DNA of 54,199 nt from CAZLKN01 sp964560135 (GTDB lineage: Bacteria > Actinomycetota > JAICYB01). The notes beneath the pieces were generated by a model. The model worked only from the letters and a program-made list of their open reading frames with translations. It searched no databases and was not told the origin of the DNA. Of this stretch, positions 1-8,826 are shown piece by piece (position 1 is the first letter of the stretch; each line of letters starts with the position of its first letter). The stretch spans positions 1 to 54,199 of the forward strand of contig CAZLKN010000019.1 in NCBI GenBank assembly GCA_964560135.1, written 5' to 3'. Made by a program: the position numbers and the translations under genes.

Positions 1-396
1 CGTGGACGTGAAGACTGGTGGACGGCCTGGATGGGCTACCGGGATTACCTCGCGGATCCCGCCCGGGTGCGGGAGCAGCCGCCGAGGTCGATCCGTGAGT
101 GGGAACAGCTCCTCGTGTACGGGGTCGCTCTGGGCCTTGGGAAGTCGGTCTGGGTGGCGGTCACCGAGCACGGCGTCCACAAGCTCGAACGGCGCTCAGC
201 CCTCTTCGCGATGCGCTGGGGGCCGCACCACCCGGGGGACGCCGTCGGGCACGTACGCTTGGACAAGTTCCTCGAGTGGGCATCCGGTGTCGCTGTGGAC
301 GGCCTGAGGATCCTGGCGGAGCAGCGCGCCGACGAGATGCTGCGGAGGGGGTTCGCCGCGAAGGGCTTCTCGCGTACGGATCCGACAGCGTACTAG
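1..396 (+). CDS. C-terminal part of a DUF2207-like membrane protein (truncated by window edge)
   Basis: The frame is open from base 1 and ends with TAG at 394-396, so about 131 C-terminal residues are visible and the true start lies outside the window. A Trp/Tyr-rich segment (WWTAWMGYRDYL, then WEQLLVYGVALGLGKSVW) matches the cytoplasmic tail pattern of DUF2207 proteins, where a 'W..yL.YAvALG' motif follows a 'FRrYL' motif. Function of that family is unknown; members are membrane anchored. No transmembrane segment is seen in the part present. The gene converges on the PhyH dioxygenase gene, the two stop codons overlapping by a few bases. The family call rests on motif memory only. Confidence 0.5.
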   Translation, partial: RGREDWWTAWMGYRDYLADPARVREQPPRSIREWEQLLVYGVALGLGKSVWVAVTEHGVHKLERRSALFAMRWGPHHPGDAVGHVRLDKFLEWASGVAVDGLRILAEQRADEMLRRGFAAKGFSRTDPTAY

Positions 397-1193
397 ACCG
401 TGACCAGGTTCACGTCCCAGACACGCCTCCAGCCATCGGACATCGAAGTCAAGCGCGCTTCGGGGATCTCCAGCGGCCGCCCGAAGGTCTGCTCGGCGTA
501 CACGGTGCCGCGGGGAGCGAAGAACAGCGACAGCATCTCCCGCCACTCCGGGGTGTGGTTGGCCATCCCCCGATGCCACACACTCGGGTCGCGCAGGAAG
601 ATCGATCCCGCCGGGTAGTTCGCACGGACCGAAGGGTACTCCTGCGATCGGAGCGCCATACCGTGAGCATCCTCTTTGGCGGTGGCCACCTTGTGGGTGC
701 CGGGCCACAGCTCGGTGCTGCCGTTTTCGCTCGTGAAATCGCACAGCAGCACCTGCGCGCTCACGAGGGGCACATCCCGCAGATCACCGTCGGGCGTCAG
801 GCTGGGAACATCGACATGGACGGGCTGCGACAGCGACCCGGGTGACGAGAGGTTCGTGTTGTAGATCCTGCAGACGAAATCCTCGCCCATGATCGCCGAC
901 GCCACCTGGAACAGGATGGGGTTCTCGACGACTTCCGGTGCATCGAAGGGCGCCACGAAAGGAAAGAAGGAGCAGCCCACACCGGTGTCCTCACCGTCGA
1001 GCGTGCGCTGGGTGATGTAGGTGCCATCCGCGTCGCGCGCTTCATGTACCCTCGCCCGCGTGTCGGCGAGCAATGACGCAGGGACCACGCCCTCCAGTGA
1101 GATCAGCCCCGCCACGTCCCACACCTCTCGCAGCAACCGCACCTCGTCCTCGTCGATCCGTCCGGCCGCGAGGTGCTCGTCGGTGAGCTTCAT
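393..1193 (-). CDS. Phytanoyl-CoA dioxygenase (PhyH) family protein
   Basis: A 266-residue protein of the Fe(II)/2-oxoglutarate dioxygenase PhyH family. The facial triad is visible: H126-x-D128 in PVHVDVPS and the distal H207 in VWHRGMANH, followed by a basic stretch suited to 2-oxoglutarate binding. The start at 1193 is chosen because AGGAGG lies just upstream; longer readings of this frame run into the neighbouring gene. It is the last gene of a minus-strand unit behind two secreted glycosidases, 20 bases after the stop of the GH106-like gene. Substrate is unknown; hydroxylation or demethylation of a released sugar or aglycone is inference from position only. Confidence 0.8.
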   Translation of the reverse strand: MKLTDEHLAAGRIDEDEVRLLREVWDVAGLISLEGVVPASLLADTRARVHEARDADGTYITQRTLDGEDTGVGCSFFPFVAPFDAPEVVENPILFQVASAIMGEDFVCRIYNTNLSSPGSLSQPVHVDVPSLTPDGDLRDVPLVSAQVLLCDFTSENGSTELWPGTHKVATAKEDAHGMALRSQEYPSVRANYPAGSIFLRDPSVWHRGMANHTPEWREMLSLFFAPRGTVYAEQTFGRPLEIPEARLTSMSDGWRRVWDVNLVTV

Positions 1194-1213
1194 GTCTTCC
1201 TCCTCGATACGCT

Positions 1214-4165
1214 TCAGTTCACGCCGGCTGTGCCGGTGACGACGACTCGGGGCACGAGTACGGGTTCGGTGAGAAGCCCCGAGTGCTTGACCGGGCTGAA
1301 GACGAACCCGGGCACGGTGCTCTCCATCGAGTTCGTCACGTCGACACGGAGCTCGTTGTCCCCGTCGGACACCAGATCGGTCACATCGAATCGGAACGGG
1401 GGCCACAGCCGCCGTCCGGCCGGCTCTCCGGCAACCCAGACGCTCGCGAGTTCCCGCACGGTGCCCAGGTCGAGTTCCAGCCGCACATCCGGGCGCAGAT
1501 ATGACGCGGGAACGCGCAGCCCCCCGTAGCCGTTCCCGAGGAGATCGGAGCCGCTGGTGTAGCTCCCGGTTCCCGTCACCCCGATGTGCGGGAGCCCTGG
1601 GCCGAGGAGATCGGCCTCGGTCCACGACCCCGGCCCCCGGCGTTCGCCCGGCAACGATCCCGGGGAGGCGAGCGTCCGGAACGGGCGCAGATCGAAATCC
1701 CACGGGCCCGGAACCGGGACGTCCGCGAGCTCGACATCGGAGGTCAACGTGATATCCAGGACGTCTTCACCGCAGGCGACCGGTACGGACAGCTCGTGGG
1801 GTTCCGCACGCCACAGCGCCTCGATCTGCACCTGGTCGGAGCCGGTGAGGATCCGCTCGACGCCCGTGCCCGCGGCGGTGACCCGGCAGCCGGGGTCTCC
1901 ATCGCGGAAAACGACCCCGAGCCCACCCTGGGGGGGCAGGTGGAGCTCCACGTGCGTCCATCCGTCCCCGGTGCGCCACCACGCGACAGCATCGCCGACC
2001 GTTCCCGTCTCCGGATCCCAGATCTGCGGGACCCCCTCAGCCACCGGGACCGAGAGCACGGTGTCGAGCGCCGGATGGGACAGTGGCGTGAGGTTGAGAT
2101 CCAGGGAGAAGCGCTCGTGGCCGTCGGGGTAGTTCGTGACGAAGTACACGTCGCGGTCGTGCTTGCGAACGTGAAGGATCTCGTTGGCCGTATGCCCTTG
2201 TCCGGTCTCGATGGTGCCCACCGAGGACGTGAGGGTGGAGGTCTGGTTGAGGTTCTCCTCCGACAGCTCCGCGACGGCTGGGGCGACGGGGTCCAGGGCA
2301 TCCCAGAGCTGCGCGTAGCGCTCGCGCGTCTCTTCGCGGTAGTCGAAGCTGCTGCCCAGATCCACGCCGGTCGTGATACCGGTGCCGCCCGAAGCGTGGG
2401 TGTTGCGGGTCACACCGTCGGGCATCGGTGTCTGAGGATCGTGTCCGAAGACGTGCTGCATCGCGTCCCGAACGAAGGTGTCGTCGCCTTGGGCCGATCG
2501 GTGCGGGATCCGCGACACGGCCAGCACGTGCCCGCCGGCATCCACCAGGTCCCGCAGCCGCTGCGCCGTCTCGTTGGTGATCGTGTCCGCCGCCGGGAGG
2601 ACGACCGTCCCCCAGCTGAGATCGCCGCGTCGTATCCGGCCGGAGTCGACGACCGTGTCCGGATCGGCCAGCATCTCCTCCCAGCCGACATCCCACGCCC
2701 GGTGACCGTCGATGAGGGCCGTGCCGACGTTCATGTATGTCCGGGTGGTGAAGTCCGGCGCCTCCCCTTCCGGGTCCTGGGCCCAGAAGGTGGTGACCGG
2801 ATACAGCAGGAGTACCTCCGTTGCCGGAGTCGCGCCGGCCAGCATCGTTCGCAGTCGTGCGGTGTACTGCGCCCAAACGGGCTGATCCGGCCATTGGACG
2901 TTGTCGTGGAAGAGATCGGGGGCCAGGATGGACTCGTTCACGTCGGCGGGTGAGGCGTCGCGTTGGATGTAGAAGGCGGTCTGGATGAAGGTGATGCCGC
3001 GAACGAAAGCCCGGTCCATGTAGTAGCGCATCAGGTTCAAGCTCGGCTGCCCATGACCGAAGGGTTCATGCTGGGCCTCCACCCGTCCGGTGAGCCGGGC
3101 CGCCGAGCTCGTCTGCTTCAGCACCATCCCGTACCAGTCGTTCCCGATCCCACCCTGATCGTCGTCGGTGCGGAGCATGTCCGCACCTGGGATCGACGCT
3201 CCCGACTGCATCCGGAAATACGAACCCTGCATGTTCATGTCGTCGGTGAGCTGGGCGTTGTCGGCGAGCGGCTGGACGACGAGTTGCATCCCCCGATCCT
3301 CCAGCCAGCCGCGCATACGTCCGAAGTGGTTCACGAAGAGCCCGGATACGACGTCCCAGTAGTCGGTCCGGGTCTGCCGCGCCTCGGGATGATCACCGTG
3401 GAACAGCCACTGCTGGCGGTCCGGGACATCGATCCGGTACCCCTTCTCCTCGAGGAACACGGACGGCAGCGCTTCGGACCACGGTCTGGCATCGCCGGTG
3501 ACGGCTGCGGTGTTGATCACGCTCTCGTCGTCCCAGAACCCGATAAGGGTCGTGCCGAAGTGTCCGGGGAAGCGTCGCTCGAACTCGCCGAAGTAGCCGT
3601 CGATCAGCGCATCCGTCGCGTCGGGATCGAGCCGGTCGTAGCCGCTCTCCTCCGTGTCGTACTCCTCACCCCGCGAGCGCTCGACGAGCACCCGTCCCCT
3701 GAATCGCGGGTGCTGTTCGAGGACGGCGTTCTCCTTGTCCAGCTTCTGGAAGGTCTGGAACCAGATGCGGATGTTCCGTGCCGAGGCCTCATCGAGGATC
3801 GTCCCCATCTGGCTCCAGAAGTTCCCGAGGACGGGACGCCTCAGGTCGTCCTCCTCGGCTTGGTACGGGGGGCCGAGCGACGGCACCACGACGATCGTGC
3901 AGTACCCGTGTCCGGCGAACAGGTCCAGCTCTCGACCGATCTGGGTCGCCGTCAACTCCTTGCCGATCACCCAGATCGGTTGGGGATACGCGGACGGCGT
4001 CGGATCCGAGAAGCGCCCGGCCCAGACGGCAGGATCCGTCAGGTGGTCCTCCACCACACTCGGGGAACAGTGCGGATCCTGGGCGGTGCCGGTGGCTGCC
4101 CCCAGCCCCGGGGATGCGAGCATCAACGCAAGCAGGATCACGATCCCGGGTCTCATCCCCCGCAC
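1214..4165 (-). CDS. Secreted GH106-like glycoside hydrolase (putative alpha-L-rhamnosidase)
   Basis: A 983-residue exported protein with a signal peptide (VILLALMLASPGLGAATGTA near residues 8-27). The N-terminal half looks like a barrel (IWFQTFQKLDKEN; GFWDDESVINT, an acidic DDE pair as in GH106-type enzymes), a middle part has a glutamine-amidotransferase-like fold pattern, and the C-terminal about 150 residues form a beta-sandwich with LASVWVAGEPAGRRLWPPFRFDV and ELRVDVTNS, typical of the galactose-binding module ending these proteins. Start is GTG at 4165 with GGAGGGTAGAC in front. The gene follows the clan GH-A glycosidase by 34 bases. Specificity for rhamnose is inferred from family resemblance and from the rhamnonate-dehydratase-like gene at 14 kb; other specificities remain possible. 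Confidence 0.6.
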   Translation of the reverse strand: MRGMRPGIVILLALMLASPGLGAATGTAQDPHCSPSVVEDHLTDPAVWAGRFSDPTPSAYPQPIWVIGKELTATQIGRELDLFAGHGYCTIVVVPSLGPPYQAEEDDLRRPVLGNFWSQMGTILDEASARNIRIWFQTFQKLDKENAVLEQHPRFRGRVLVERSRGEEYDTEESGYDRLDPDATDALIDGYFGEFERRFPGHFGTTLIGFWDDESVINTAAVTGDARPWSEALPSVFLEEKGYRIDVPDRQQWLFHGDHPEARQTRTDYWDVVSGLFVNHFGRMRGWLEDRGMQLVVQPLADNAQLTDDMNMQGSYFRMQSGASIPGADMLRTDDDQGGIGNDWYGMVLKQTSSAARLTGRVEAQHEPFGHGQPSLNLMRYYMDRAFVRGITFIQTAFYIQRDASPADVNESILAPDLFHDNVQWPDQPVWAQYTARLRTMLAGATPATEVLLLYPVTTFWAQDPEGEAPDFTTRTYMNVGTALIDGHRAWDVGWEEMLADPDTVVDSGRIRRGDLSWGTVVLPAADTITNETAQRLRDLVDAGGHVLAVSRIPHRSAQGDDTFVRDAMQHVFGHDPQTPMPDGVTRNTHASGGTGITTGVDLGSSFDYREETRERYAQLWDALDPVAPAVAELSEENLNQTSTLTSSVGTIETGQGHTANEILHVRKHDRDVYFVTNYPDGHERFSLDLNLTPLSHPALDTVLSVPVAEGVPQIWDPETGTVGDAVAWWRTGDGWTHVELHLPPQGGLGVVFRDGDPGCRVTAAGTGVERILTGSDQVQIEALWRAEPHELSVPVACGEDVLDITLTSDVELADVPVPGPWDFDLRPFRTLASPGSLPGERRGPGSWTEADLLGPGLPHIGVTGTGSYTSGSDLLGNGYGGLRVPASYLRPDVRLELDLGTVRELASVWVAGEPAGRRLWPPFRFDVTDLVSDGDNELRVDVTNSMESTVPGFVFSPVKHSGLLTEPVLVPRVVVTGTAGVN

Positions 4166-4199
4166 GTCTACCCTCCGCCCTCAGGTGCTCGATCGTCGG

Positions 4200-6260
4200 C
4201 TAACCGGCGACGAACCAGACCGCACGGGGGCCCACCTCGACCGTTCCATCGTGGTCGAGCGGGTTGCCCACGTCGTCGAGCGGCGTCGTCCCAGCCGGCA
4301 CAGTGACCGTCCGGCCCCCTTCGTCGTCGTCCCACATCACCGTTGCCGTCCTCGTACCGTCGGTGAAGGAGAACGCCGGGCCCTCTTCGGCGGGGCGCAG
4401 GTCGGTGATCTGGTCGAGCCCGGACAGCAGCCGGGTGGTCGTCAGATGGGTGAAGAAGGCGGGCCGCGGCTGCGCGTCGACGGTGAACAGGCCGAACTCG
4501 AACGGCTCGCTGGCGTAGTCGGCGATGTGGAAGAACCAGATGCGGTCGCATCCGCCGACCAGCGACTCCACGTAGTTGCGGGTGGCCGCCCGCCGCGAGG
4601 ATTCGGTGTCGGGGACGTTGTAGTTGGTCTCCGAGTTCCACAGCGGCATCCCCGCGTACCCGAGCTCGGCCAGCTGCTCCTGGTTGTCAGAGCACCGCAG
4701 CGCGAGCTCCTCCGGACGTCCGGTGTTCCCCGGCGAGTTGCCCGCGTAGGCGTGGAAGTTCATCACGTCGAAGTGCTCCATGCCGCCGGCCTCCACGAAC
4801 CGATCGAACCAGGTCGGGCCCACGATCTCCGACGGGAACTGGCGCCCGTCGGGGGCCTGCAACCCCGCGAGCACGACGGTCGCCGTGTTGTCGGCGGCCT
4901 TGATCGCCTCCTTGGCCGCCTTGAGCTGCTCCATGTAGGCACGGGGGGCCTCGGCCCCGTACTCGACGGTGAGGTAGCGGTTGGGGATGGGGCTGTCGGG
5001 TTCGTTGCCGATCTCCCACAGGCTCCCGGGGTACCGCGTGGCGGCTGCGGCGTGGAACTGGGCATTGGAGTCGTAGTGGTTGGGGAACGGCGGGTACTGG
5101 AACGAGGCGAGGAAAGCAGTGGCGAGGTTCGGCACGGGTGCGTTGAGCGCCCAGTACGGCGTGCCGAGGATGTTCCAGAGGATCTCGACTCCGGTGCGGT
5201 CCGCCTCGGAGACGAGGAAGTCGTAGGTGCTCCAGTTCCACAGGTCCGGTTCCTGCTGGACCGACTTCCAGCCGATCAGGTGCTCGCGCATCGAGGTCGC
5301 GCCGGCCCGGACGGCCAGATCGTAGTGGGTGAGCCCTCCCGTGGGCGCGAACGCGGCCACATCGAAGGCGTTGACCGCATTGATTCCGAACCGGGTGTCG
5401 GGCGGCCCGGGCGAATCTGCCACCCCGAACTGCAGGTCCTGCGTGCGGATGGATCCATCCTCGTCGCTCAGGGTGGCGGTCAACGCATACAGGCCTCTGC
5501 GCTCGGAGGAGAAGAGAGTCGTGAACACATGGACGTCGCCTGGCTGCAGGGTCTCCGGCGGGACGGTCTCGTCGAGCGCCGCCGGACCACCGTCGTCATG
5601 GACGGCCTGGAAGCGCACGGAGAACGTCCGGGTCTCGGTGGTGCTGTTGAGGACGGTGGCCGTCAGTTCCAGCGGCGTACCGGGTTCGGCGATGTTGCCC
5701 AGGGCATCGCTGCCGACGTTCATGGGGACCTCGGAGCGGGAGGTCGACCCGCCTTCGATGTAGGTGTCCTCCACGAGACCGCAAGGGTCATAACCGATCA
5801 GTCCCTCGGGTCCGTCGCACTGGATGCGTACGGTGAGCAGGTTGCCGTCTGGATCGAGCTTGTCGTGAGGCAGGTCGAGGGTCCGCTCGTCATGGAGCAC
5901 AGCGCCGATCAACTCGCCGTCGAGGTAGGCCCATCCGACCGAGTTGTACCCGCTTCCCAGCCGCAGTTGCACGCGAGGAGAGGCGACGATCGAAGGATCG
6001 ATCTGAAGGTCGGCCTTGTACCAGGCTTGGCCGTAGTGGCCCTCGTAGCCCTGGCCTCCCCATCCCTGCCCGATGTCGATCGGCGCCCAGCCACTCCCTC
6101 CACCCGTCTGGTAGGCAGGGTCGTGCCCGGGCACGAACGACCACTCCAAGGAGTCGAGGTCCTGCCGGGGTTCGAAGACCTGGGCATCCACCTGTCCCGT
6201 ACCGGCGAGCGGTACAAGAAGGCAGCACGCCACCAGCGCGGCCTTCACCCGATGCGACAT
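4200..6260 (-). CDS. Secreted clan GH-A glycoside hydrolase (GH39/GH5-like)
   Basis: A 686-residue exported enzyme. A signal peptide (AALVACCLLVPLAGTGQVDA) is followed by a GH2-type jelly roll (about 30-165, AWYKADLQ and VGWAYLDGELIG), a second beta-sandwich (about 185-285) and a barrel from about residue 300. The acid/base is E420 in WEIGNEPDS and the nucleophile E544 in WNSETNY, the clan GH-A arrangement. Start is ATG 6260 with GGAGGGAAATCAC upstream; a longer reading adds a tail that overlaps the operator. It is the first gene of a three-gene unit with the GH106-like protein and the dioxygenase, and is divergent from the hydratase gene. The exact GH family is not certain. Confidence 0.75.
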   Translation of the reverse strand: MSHRVKAALVACCLLVPLAGTGQVDAQVFEPRQDLDSLEWSFVPGHDPAYQTGGGSGWAPIDIGQGWGGQGYEGHYGQAWYKADLQIDPSIVASPRVQLRLGSGYNSVGWAYLDGELIGAVLHDERTLDLPHDKLDPDGNLLTVRIQCDGPEGLIGYDPCGLVEDTYIEGGSTSRSEVPMNVGSDALGNIAEPGTPLELTATVLNSTTETRTFSVRFQAVHDDGGPAALDETVPPETLQPGDVHVFTTLFSSERRGLYALTATLSDEDGSIRTQDLQFGVADSPGPPDTRFGINAVNAFDVAAFAPTGGLTHYDLAVRAGATSMREHLIGWKSVQQEPDLWNWSTYDFLVSEADRTGVEILWNILGTPYWALNAPVPNLATAFLASFQYPPFPNHYDSNAQFHAAAATRYPGSLWEIGNEPDSPIPNRYLTVEYGAEAPRAYMEQLKAAKEAIKAADNTATVVLAGLQAPDGRQFPSEIVGPTWFDRFVEAGGMEHFDVMNFHAYAGNSPGNTGRPEELALRCSDNQEQLAELGYAGMPLWNSETNYNVPDTESSRRAATRNYVESLVGGCDRIWFFHIADYASEPFEFGLFTVDAQPRPAFFTHLTTTRLLSGLDQITDLRPAEEGPAFSFTDGTRTATVMWDDDEGGRTVTVPAGTTPLDDVGNPLDHDGTVEVGPRAVWFVAG

Positions 6261-6294
6261 GTGATTTCCCTCCACTCTGTATACGTTCGCAATA

Positions 6295-6313
6295 TGGTAA
6301 AGATACTTAACCA
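6295..6313. promoter_or_regulatory. Palindromic operator copy 1 (divergent glycosidase / hydratase promoters)
   Basis: TGGTAAAGATACTTAACCA is a 19-bp near-perfect inverted repeat. On the minus strand it sits just before a candidate -10 (CATATT, overlapping its last two bases), with about 24 bases of leader left before the ATG at 6260. Its minus-strand reading aligns column by column with copies at 25583-25601 and 36998-37016. Geometry (7-bp arms, 3-bp centre) suits LacI or ROK sugar repressors; the regulator itself is not in the window. Confidence 0.65.
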
Positions 6314-6367
6314 TTGTGCCTGAAGGGTCAACAGCCCGGGCGTTCCGGCAGGTCGGGATCACACCTC

Positions 6368-7111
6368 ATGAACGAGAGCTCGATCGAGGAGCTGGCTGCG
6401 CGCCAACTGACGGATCTGCGTGTGCTGCGTCCGGGCAGGATCTTCGGAACTGATCCTCCCGTGCTGACCATGGACGAGGCATACGCGGTCCAGGACGCCG
6501 TCGCGAGGCTGCGAGCCGAAGACGGAGAACGCGTGGTCGGGTACAAGGTCGGCTGCACCGGCCCGGGGATCAGGAAGACTTTCGGCATGGACGGCCCCGT
6601 GAGAGGCCTGATCTTCGACAGTGAGATCCATCCCTCCGGTGTGTCACTGTCCCATGCACGGTTCGCGAGCTTGGCCGTCGAGGGTGAGATCGCGGTACGT
6701 ATCGGCCCCCGCGGGGAACCCGATCAGGTCCTGCCGGTCATCGAGTTACACCACTACGTCTTCCGGTCCGACCCCCCGACGTTGCAGGAACTCGTCGCCA
6801 ACAACGCGATCCATGCCGGTGTCGTGCTCCCGGCGGACAGTCGGCCGTGGATCGGCGACCCTCCGGGCACGATCCGCATCCACCGCAACGGGCGGCTGCT
6901 GGACGAGGGCCCGGCCTCGGGTGTCCCCGGGGGCCCCACCGGATCGTTGGCCTGGCTCGACGAGCATCTCCGGAACCACGATCGCCGCCTCGAGCCCGGC
7001 CAGTTGGTGCTCACCGGTACGCCCCTAGGCATCCATGCCGTAGATCCCGGCGACGAAATCCTGGTCACGACGGAGGCTATCGGCACAGTCCAGGCAGCGA
7101 TCGTGCACTGA
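6368..7111 (+). CDS. 2-keto-4-pentenoate hydratase (MhpD/FAH) family protein
   Basis: A 247-residue protein of the fumarylacetoacetase superfamily, closest in pattern to MhpD-type hydratases: DEAYAVQDAVARL, RVVGYKVGCTGPGIRK, VEGEIAVRIG (metal-ligand Glu pair), and LTGTPLGIHAVDPGD at the C-terminus. Such enzymes hydrate or cleave 2-keto acids with Mg2+ in the cytosol. Start ATG 6368 is chosen because the longer reading has no ribosome site and runs toward the operator. The gene is divergent from the glycosidase operon with one shared operator between them, which points to sugar-acid breakdown, for example of a diketo-deoxy acid from a rhamnonate or fuconate route, rather than aromatic degradation. 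That role is inference. Confidence 0.75.
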   Translation: MNESSIEELAARQLTDLRVLRPGRIFGTDPPVLTMDEAYAVQDAVARLRAEDGERVVGYKVGCTGPGIRKTFGMDGPVRGLIFDSEIHPSGVSLSHARFASLAVEGEIAVRIGPRGEPDQVLPVIELHHYVFRSDPPTLQELVANNAIHAGVVLPADSRPWIGDPPGTIRIHRNGRLLDEGPASGVPGGPTGSLAWLDEHLRNHDRRLEPGQLVLTGTPLGIHAVDPGDEILVTTEAIGTVQAAIVH

Positions 7112-7116
7112 CGCCG

Positions 7117-8763
7117 CTATCTGCAGGGAACGGAACGGTCGAAGAACGGCTGCCGGCCTTCCGGCCAGGAGCCTTCGCCGAACCGTTCTCCGTCATGCGC
7201 GTAGCACCAGGACCCCTGGCCCCCGAATCCGGACTCGGATTCGCTCCACCAGATCATCCCTGCGTCCTGGTTCATCGACCGGTTGCCGTGACCGAAGGTC
7301 ACGCATCCCTGGTAGTACGGTGGCCCCCCACAGCCGGGGTTGGGGAACTGGGCACCGAACAGTCCCTGCTGGAACGTCTCGGGCGTGAGGTTCGGGCCGG
7401 CCATCTGGATGCCCGACGCCAGGTGCAGCAGCGGCTTGTAGGTGTAGATCTCGAAGTTCCACGTGCCGCCCTGCACCACTTCCTGGTAATCGGGATTGAC
7501 CTCCTTGAGCGCCCAGTACGCAGGAAGATCCTGCGCGCGCAGGCGCTTGTTCCAGAAGCTGATACCGAACATGCGCGCGCGCTGGGTGGCCGACGAGAGG
7601 TTCATGAACAGCTCCTCGTCACCCTGCATCGCCGAGGTGACGATCCATTCCGGACCGTACCCCTGCTTGTCCGCCGCCTGATGGAAGAACTGGGTATCGA
7701 AGGGCGGACAGAAGCACATGATCGAGGTCACACCCTCACTACGCATCTGGGTCATCACTGTGGGAGCCTGCGACGCCGGATCATCGGAGGCAACCACCAC
7801 CGGATCGATACCGCAGCGCTCGAGCCCGGTGAGGATCGGCTCGACATCCGGAGAGAACCCATGCTTGACCGCGTAGATGAACCCGAAGCTGCGCAGCTCG
7901 GTACTGGTCGGAGGAGCGGCGTGCTCCGCGGTCTCGCCGTGAAGGCCCGCGCAGGCGAACTCCGCGAGGTTGCGTCCCACCCGGTCGACGGCAGGATGGT
8001 AGCCCCACTGGTAGGGCTGCAAGCGGCTCCGGTGCTCCTCGTCGGCGAGGGACCGGACGTCCACGCTGAGGATCTGCGTCCGGGCCAGCCCATCGTAGTA
8101 GATCATCTCGGTGTTCCCCGACACCTCGTAGTCGCTGCTGGCGAAGGCCCCGATCTCCTTGTCCACGTACTCCACGTGTGACCGGACGGTGGCGGCGTCC
8201 TGGTCGCTGGCCGCGAAGCAGAAGAGACGGATCTGGCGCCCGTAGAACTCGAACCTGGTGTTGAAGAACCGCTCCATCGACCGATGACTGGAGCCGCACT
8301 CCTCGTCACCGCTGGTGGGAAGTGCGATCCGGATCTCGGTTCCGGTCACGCCCCGCCAGGTGGCACCGCCGTTGTCGCCGTCCCAGTACGGCACGCACGG
8401 TGGGGCCTGCGGGTCTTCGACCTGGCGCGGCGGGTCGCCCACACAACGACGCACCCGGGCCACGTCGATCACCTCAGGCTCCGGAACCTCCTCCGGTGCC
8501 GGCCCCGTACTTCCCCCATCGCCACCGGGCGCCCCCTGCCCCGAACCGAAATCGCTCACCTGCTCCAGAGGTGCGTCCTCGATCTGCTCCTGCGCCTGGG
8601 GAGCGAACTCCGCGATGGTGGGTGGAGGTGGCTGCTGCGCGGTGAGGGCGACGATGGCCAGGACCACGGCGGCCACCGCCGTCAGTCCCGTGTAGATGAT
8701 CCCCGGCCCCCGGGGCGCGCGCCGTCCGCCGTCGTCGGACCGGTCCGTCGCTGCCATCCCCAT
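7117..8763 (-). CDS. Membrane-anchored periplasmic-binding-fold protein, orphan paralog 1
   Basis: A 548-residue protein with one N-terminal transmembrane segment (IIYTGLTAVAAVVLAIVALTA), a Pro/Glu-rich linker, then VIDVARVRRCVGDPPRQ and a type-1 periplasmic-binding fold like the branched-chain amino-acid receptors. It is clearly paralogous to the protein at 19071-20708: both carry QPPPPTIAEFAPQA, EQIEDAP and GDNGGATW. The start at 8763 is preferred over 8808 because a candidate -10 (TATCCT, 8794-8799) and operator copy lie between them and because the paralog starts at the equivalent place. No permease or ATPase gene adjoins it, so a transport role is unproven; it could sense or scavenge an extracellular ligand. 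It lies downstream of the ADP-ribosylglycohydrolase gene. Confidence 0.65.
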   Translation of the reverse strand: MGMAATDRSDDGGRRAPRGPGIIYTGLTAVAAVVLAIVALTAQQPPPPTIAEFAPQAQEQIEDAPLEQVSDFGSGQGAPGGDGGSTGPAPEEVPEPEVIDVARVRRCVGDPPRQVEDPQAPPCVPYWDGDNGGATWRGVTGTEIRIALPTSGDEECGSSHRSMERFFNTRFEFYGRQIRLFCFAASDQDAATVRSHVEYVDKEIGAFASSDYEVSGNTEMIYYDGLARTQILSVDVRSLADEEHRSRLQPYQWGYHPAVDRVGRNLAEFACAGLHGETAEHAAPPTSTELRSFGFIYAVKHGFSPDVEPILTGLERCGIDPVVVASDDPASQAPTVMTQMRSEGVTSIMCFCPPFDTQFFHQAADKQGYGPEWIVTSAMQGDEELFMNLSSATQRARMFGISFWNKRLRAQDLPAYWALKEVNPDYQEVVQGGTWNFEIYTYKPLLHLASGIQMAGPNLTPETFQQGLFGAQFPNPGCGGPPYYQGCVTFGHGNRSMNQDAGMIWWSESESGFGGQGSWCYAHDGERFGEGSWPEGRQPFFDRSVPCR

Positions 8764-8798
8764 GCTCAGCCCCGTTTCTTCGGTGGTCCCCCCCAGGA

Positions 8799-8817
8799 TA
8801 CGCAACATTCTTAACTT
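8799..8817. promoter_or_regulatory. Weak operator copy with candidate -10 before the binding-protein gene
   Basis: On the minus strand the sequence carries GTTAAG, the conserved half site of the three strong operators, but the other arm (GTTGCG) is poor. TATCCT follows at once on the minus strand (8794-8799) as a candidate -10, about 30 bases before the chosen start at 8763. Only the half site and position support it. Confidence 0.35.
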
Positions 8818-8826
8818 AAGGAAGGC

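Noticed and set aside
3654..6323. An 889-codon plus-strand open frame
   Set aside because: It is a shadow of the secreted glycosidase genes on the minus strand, with no recognisable domain or ribosome site.
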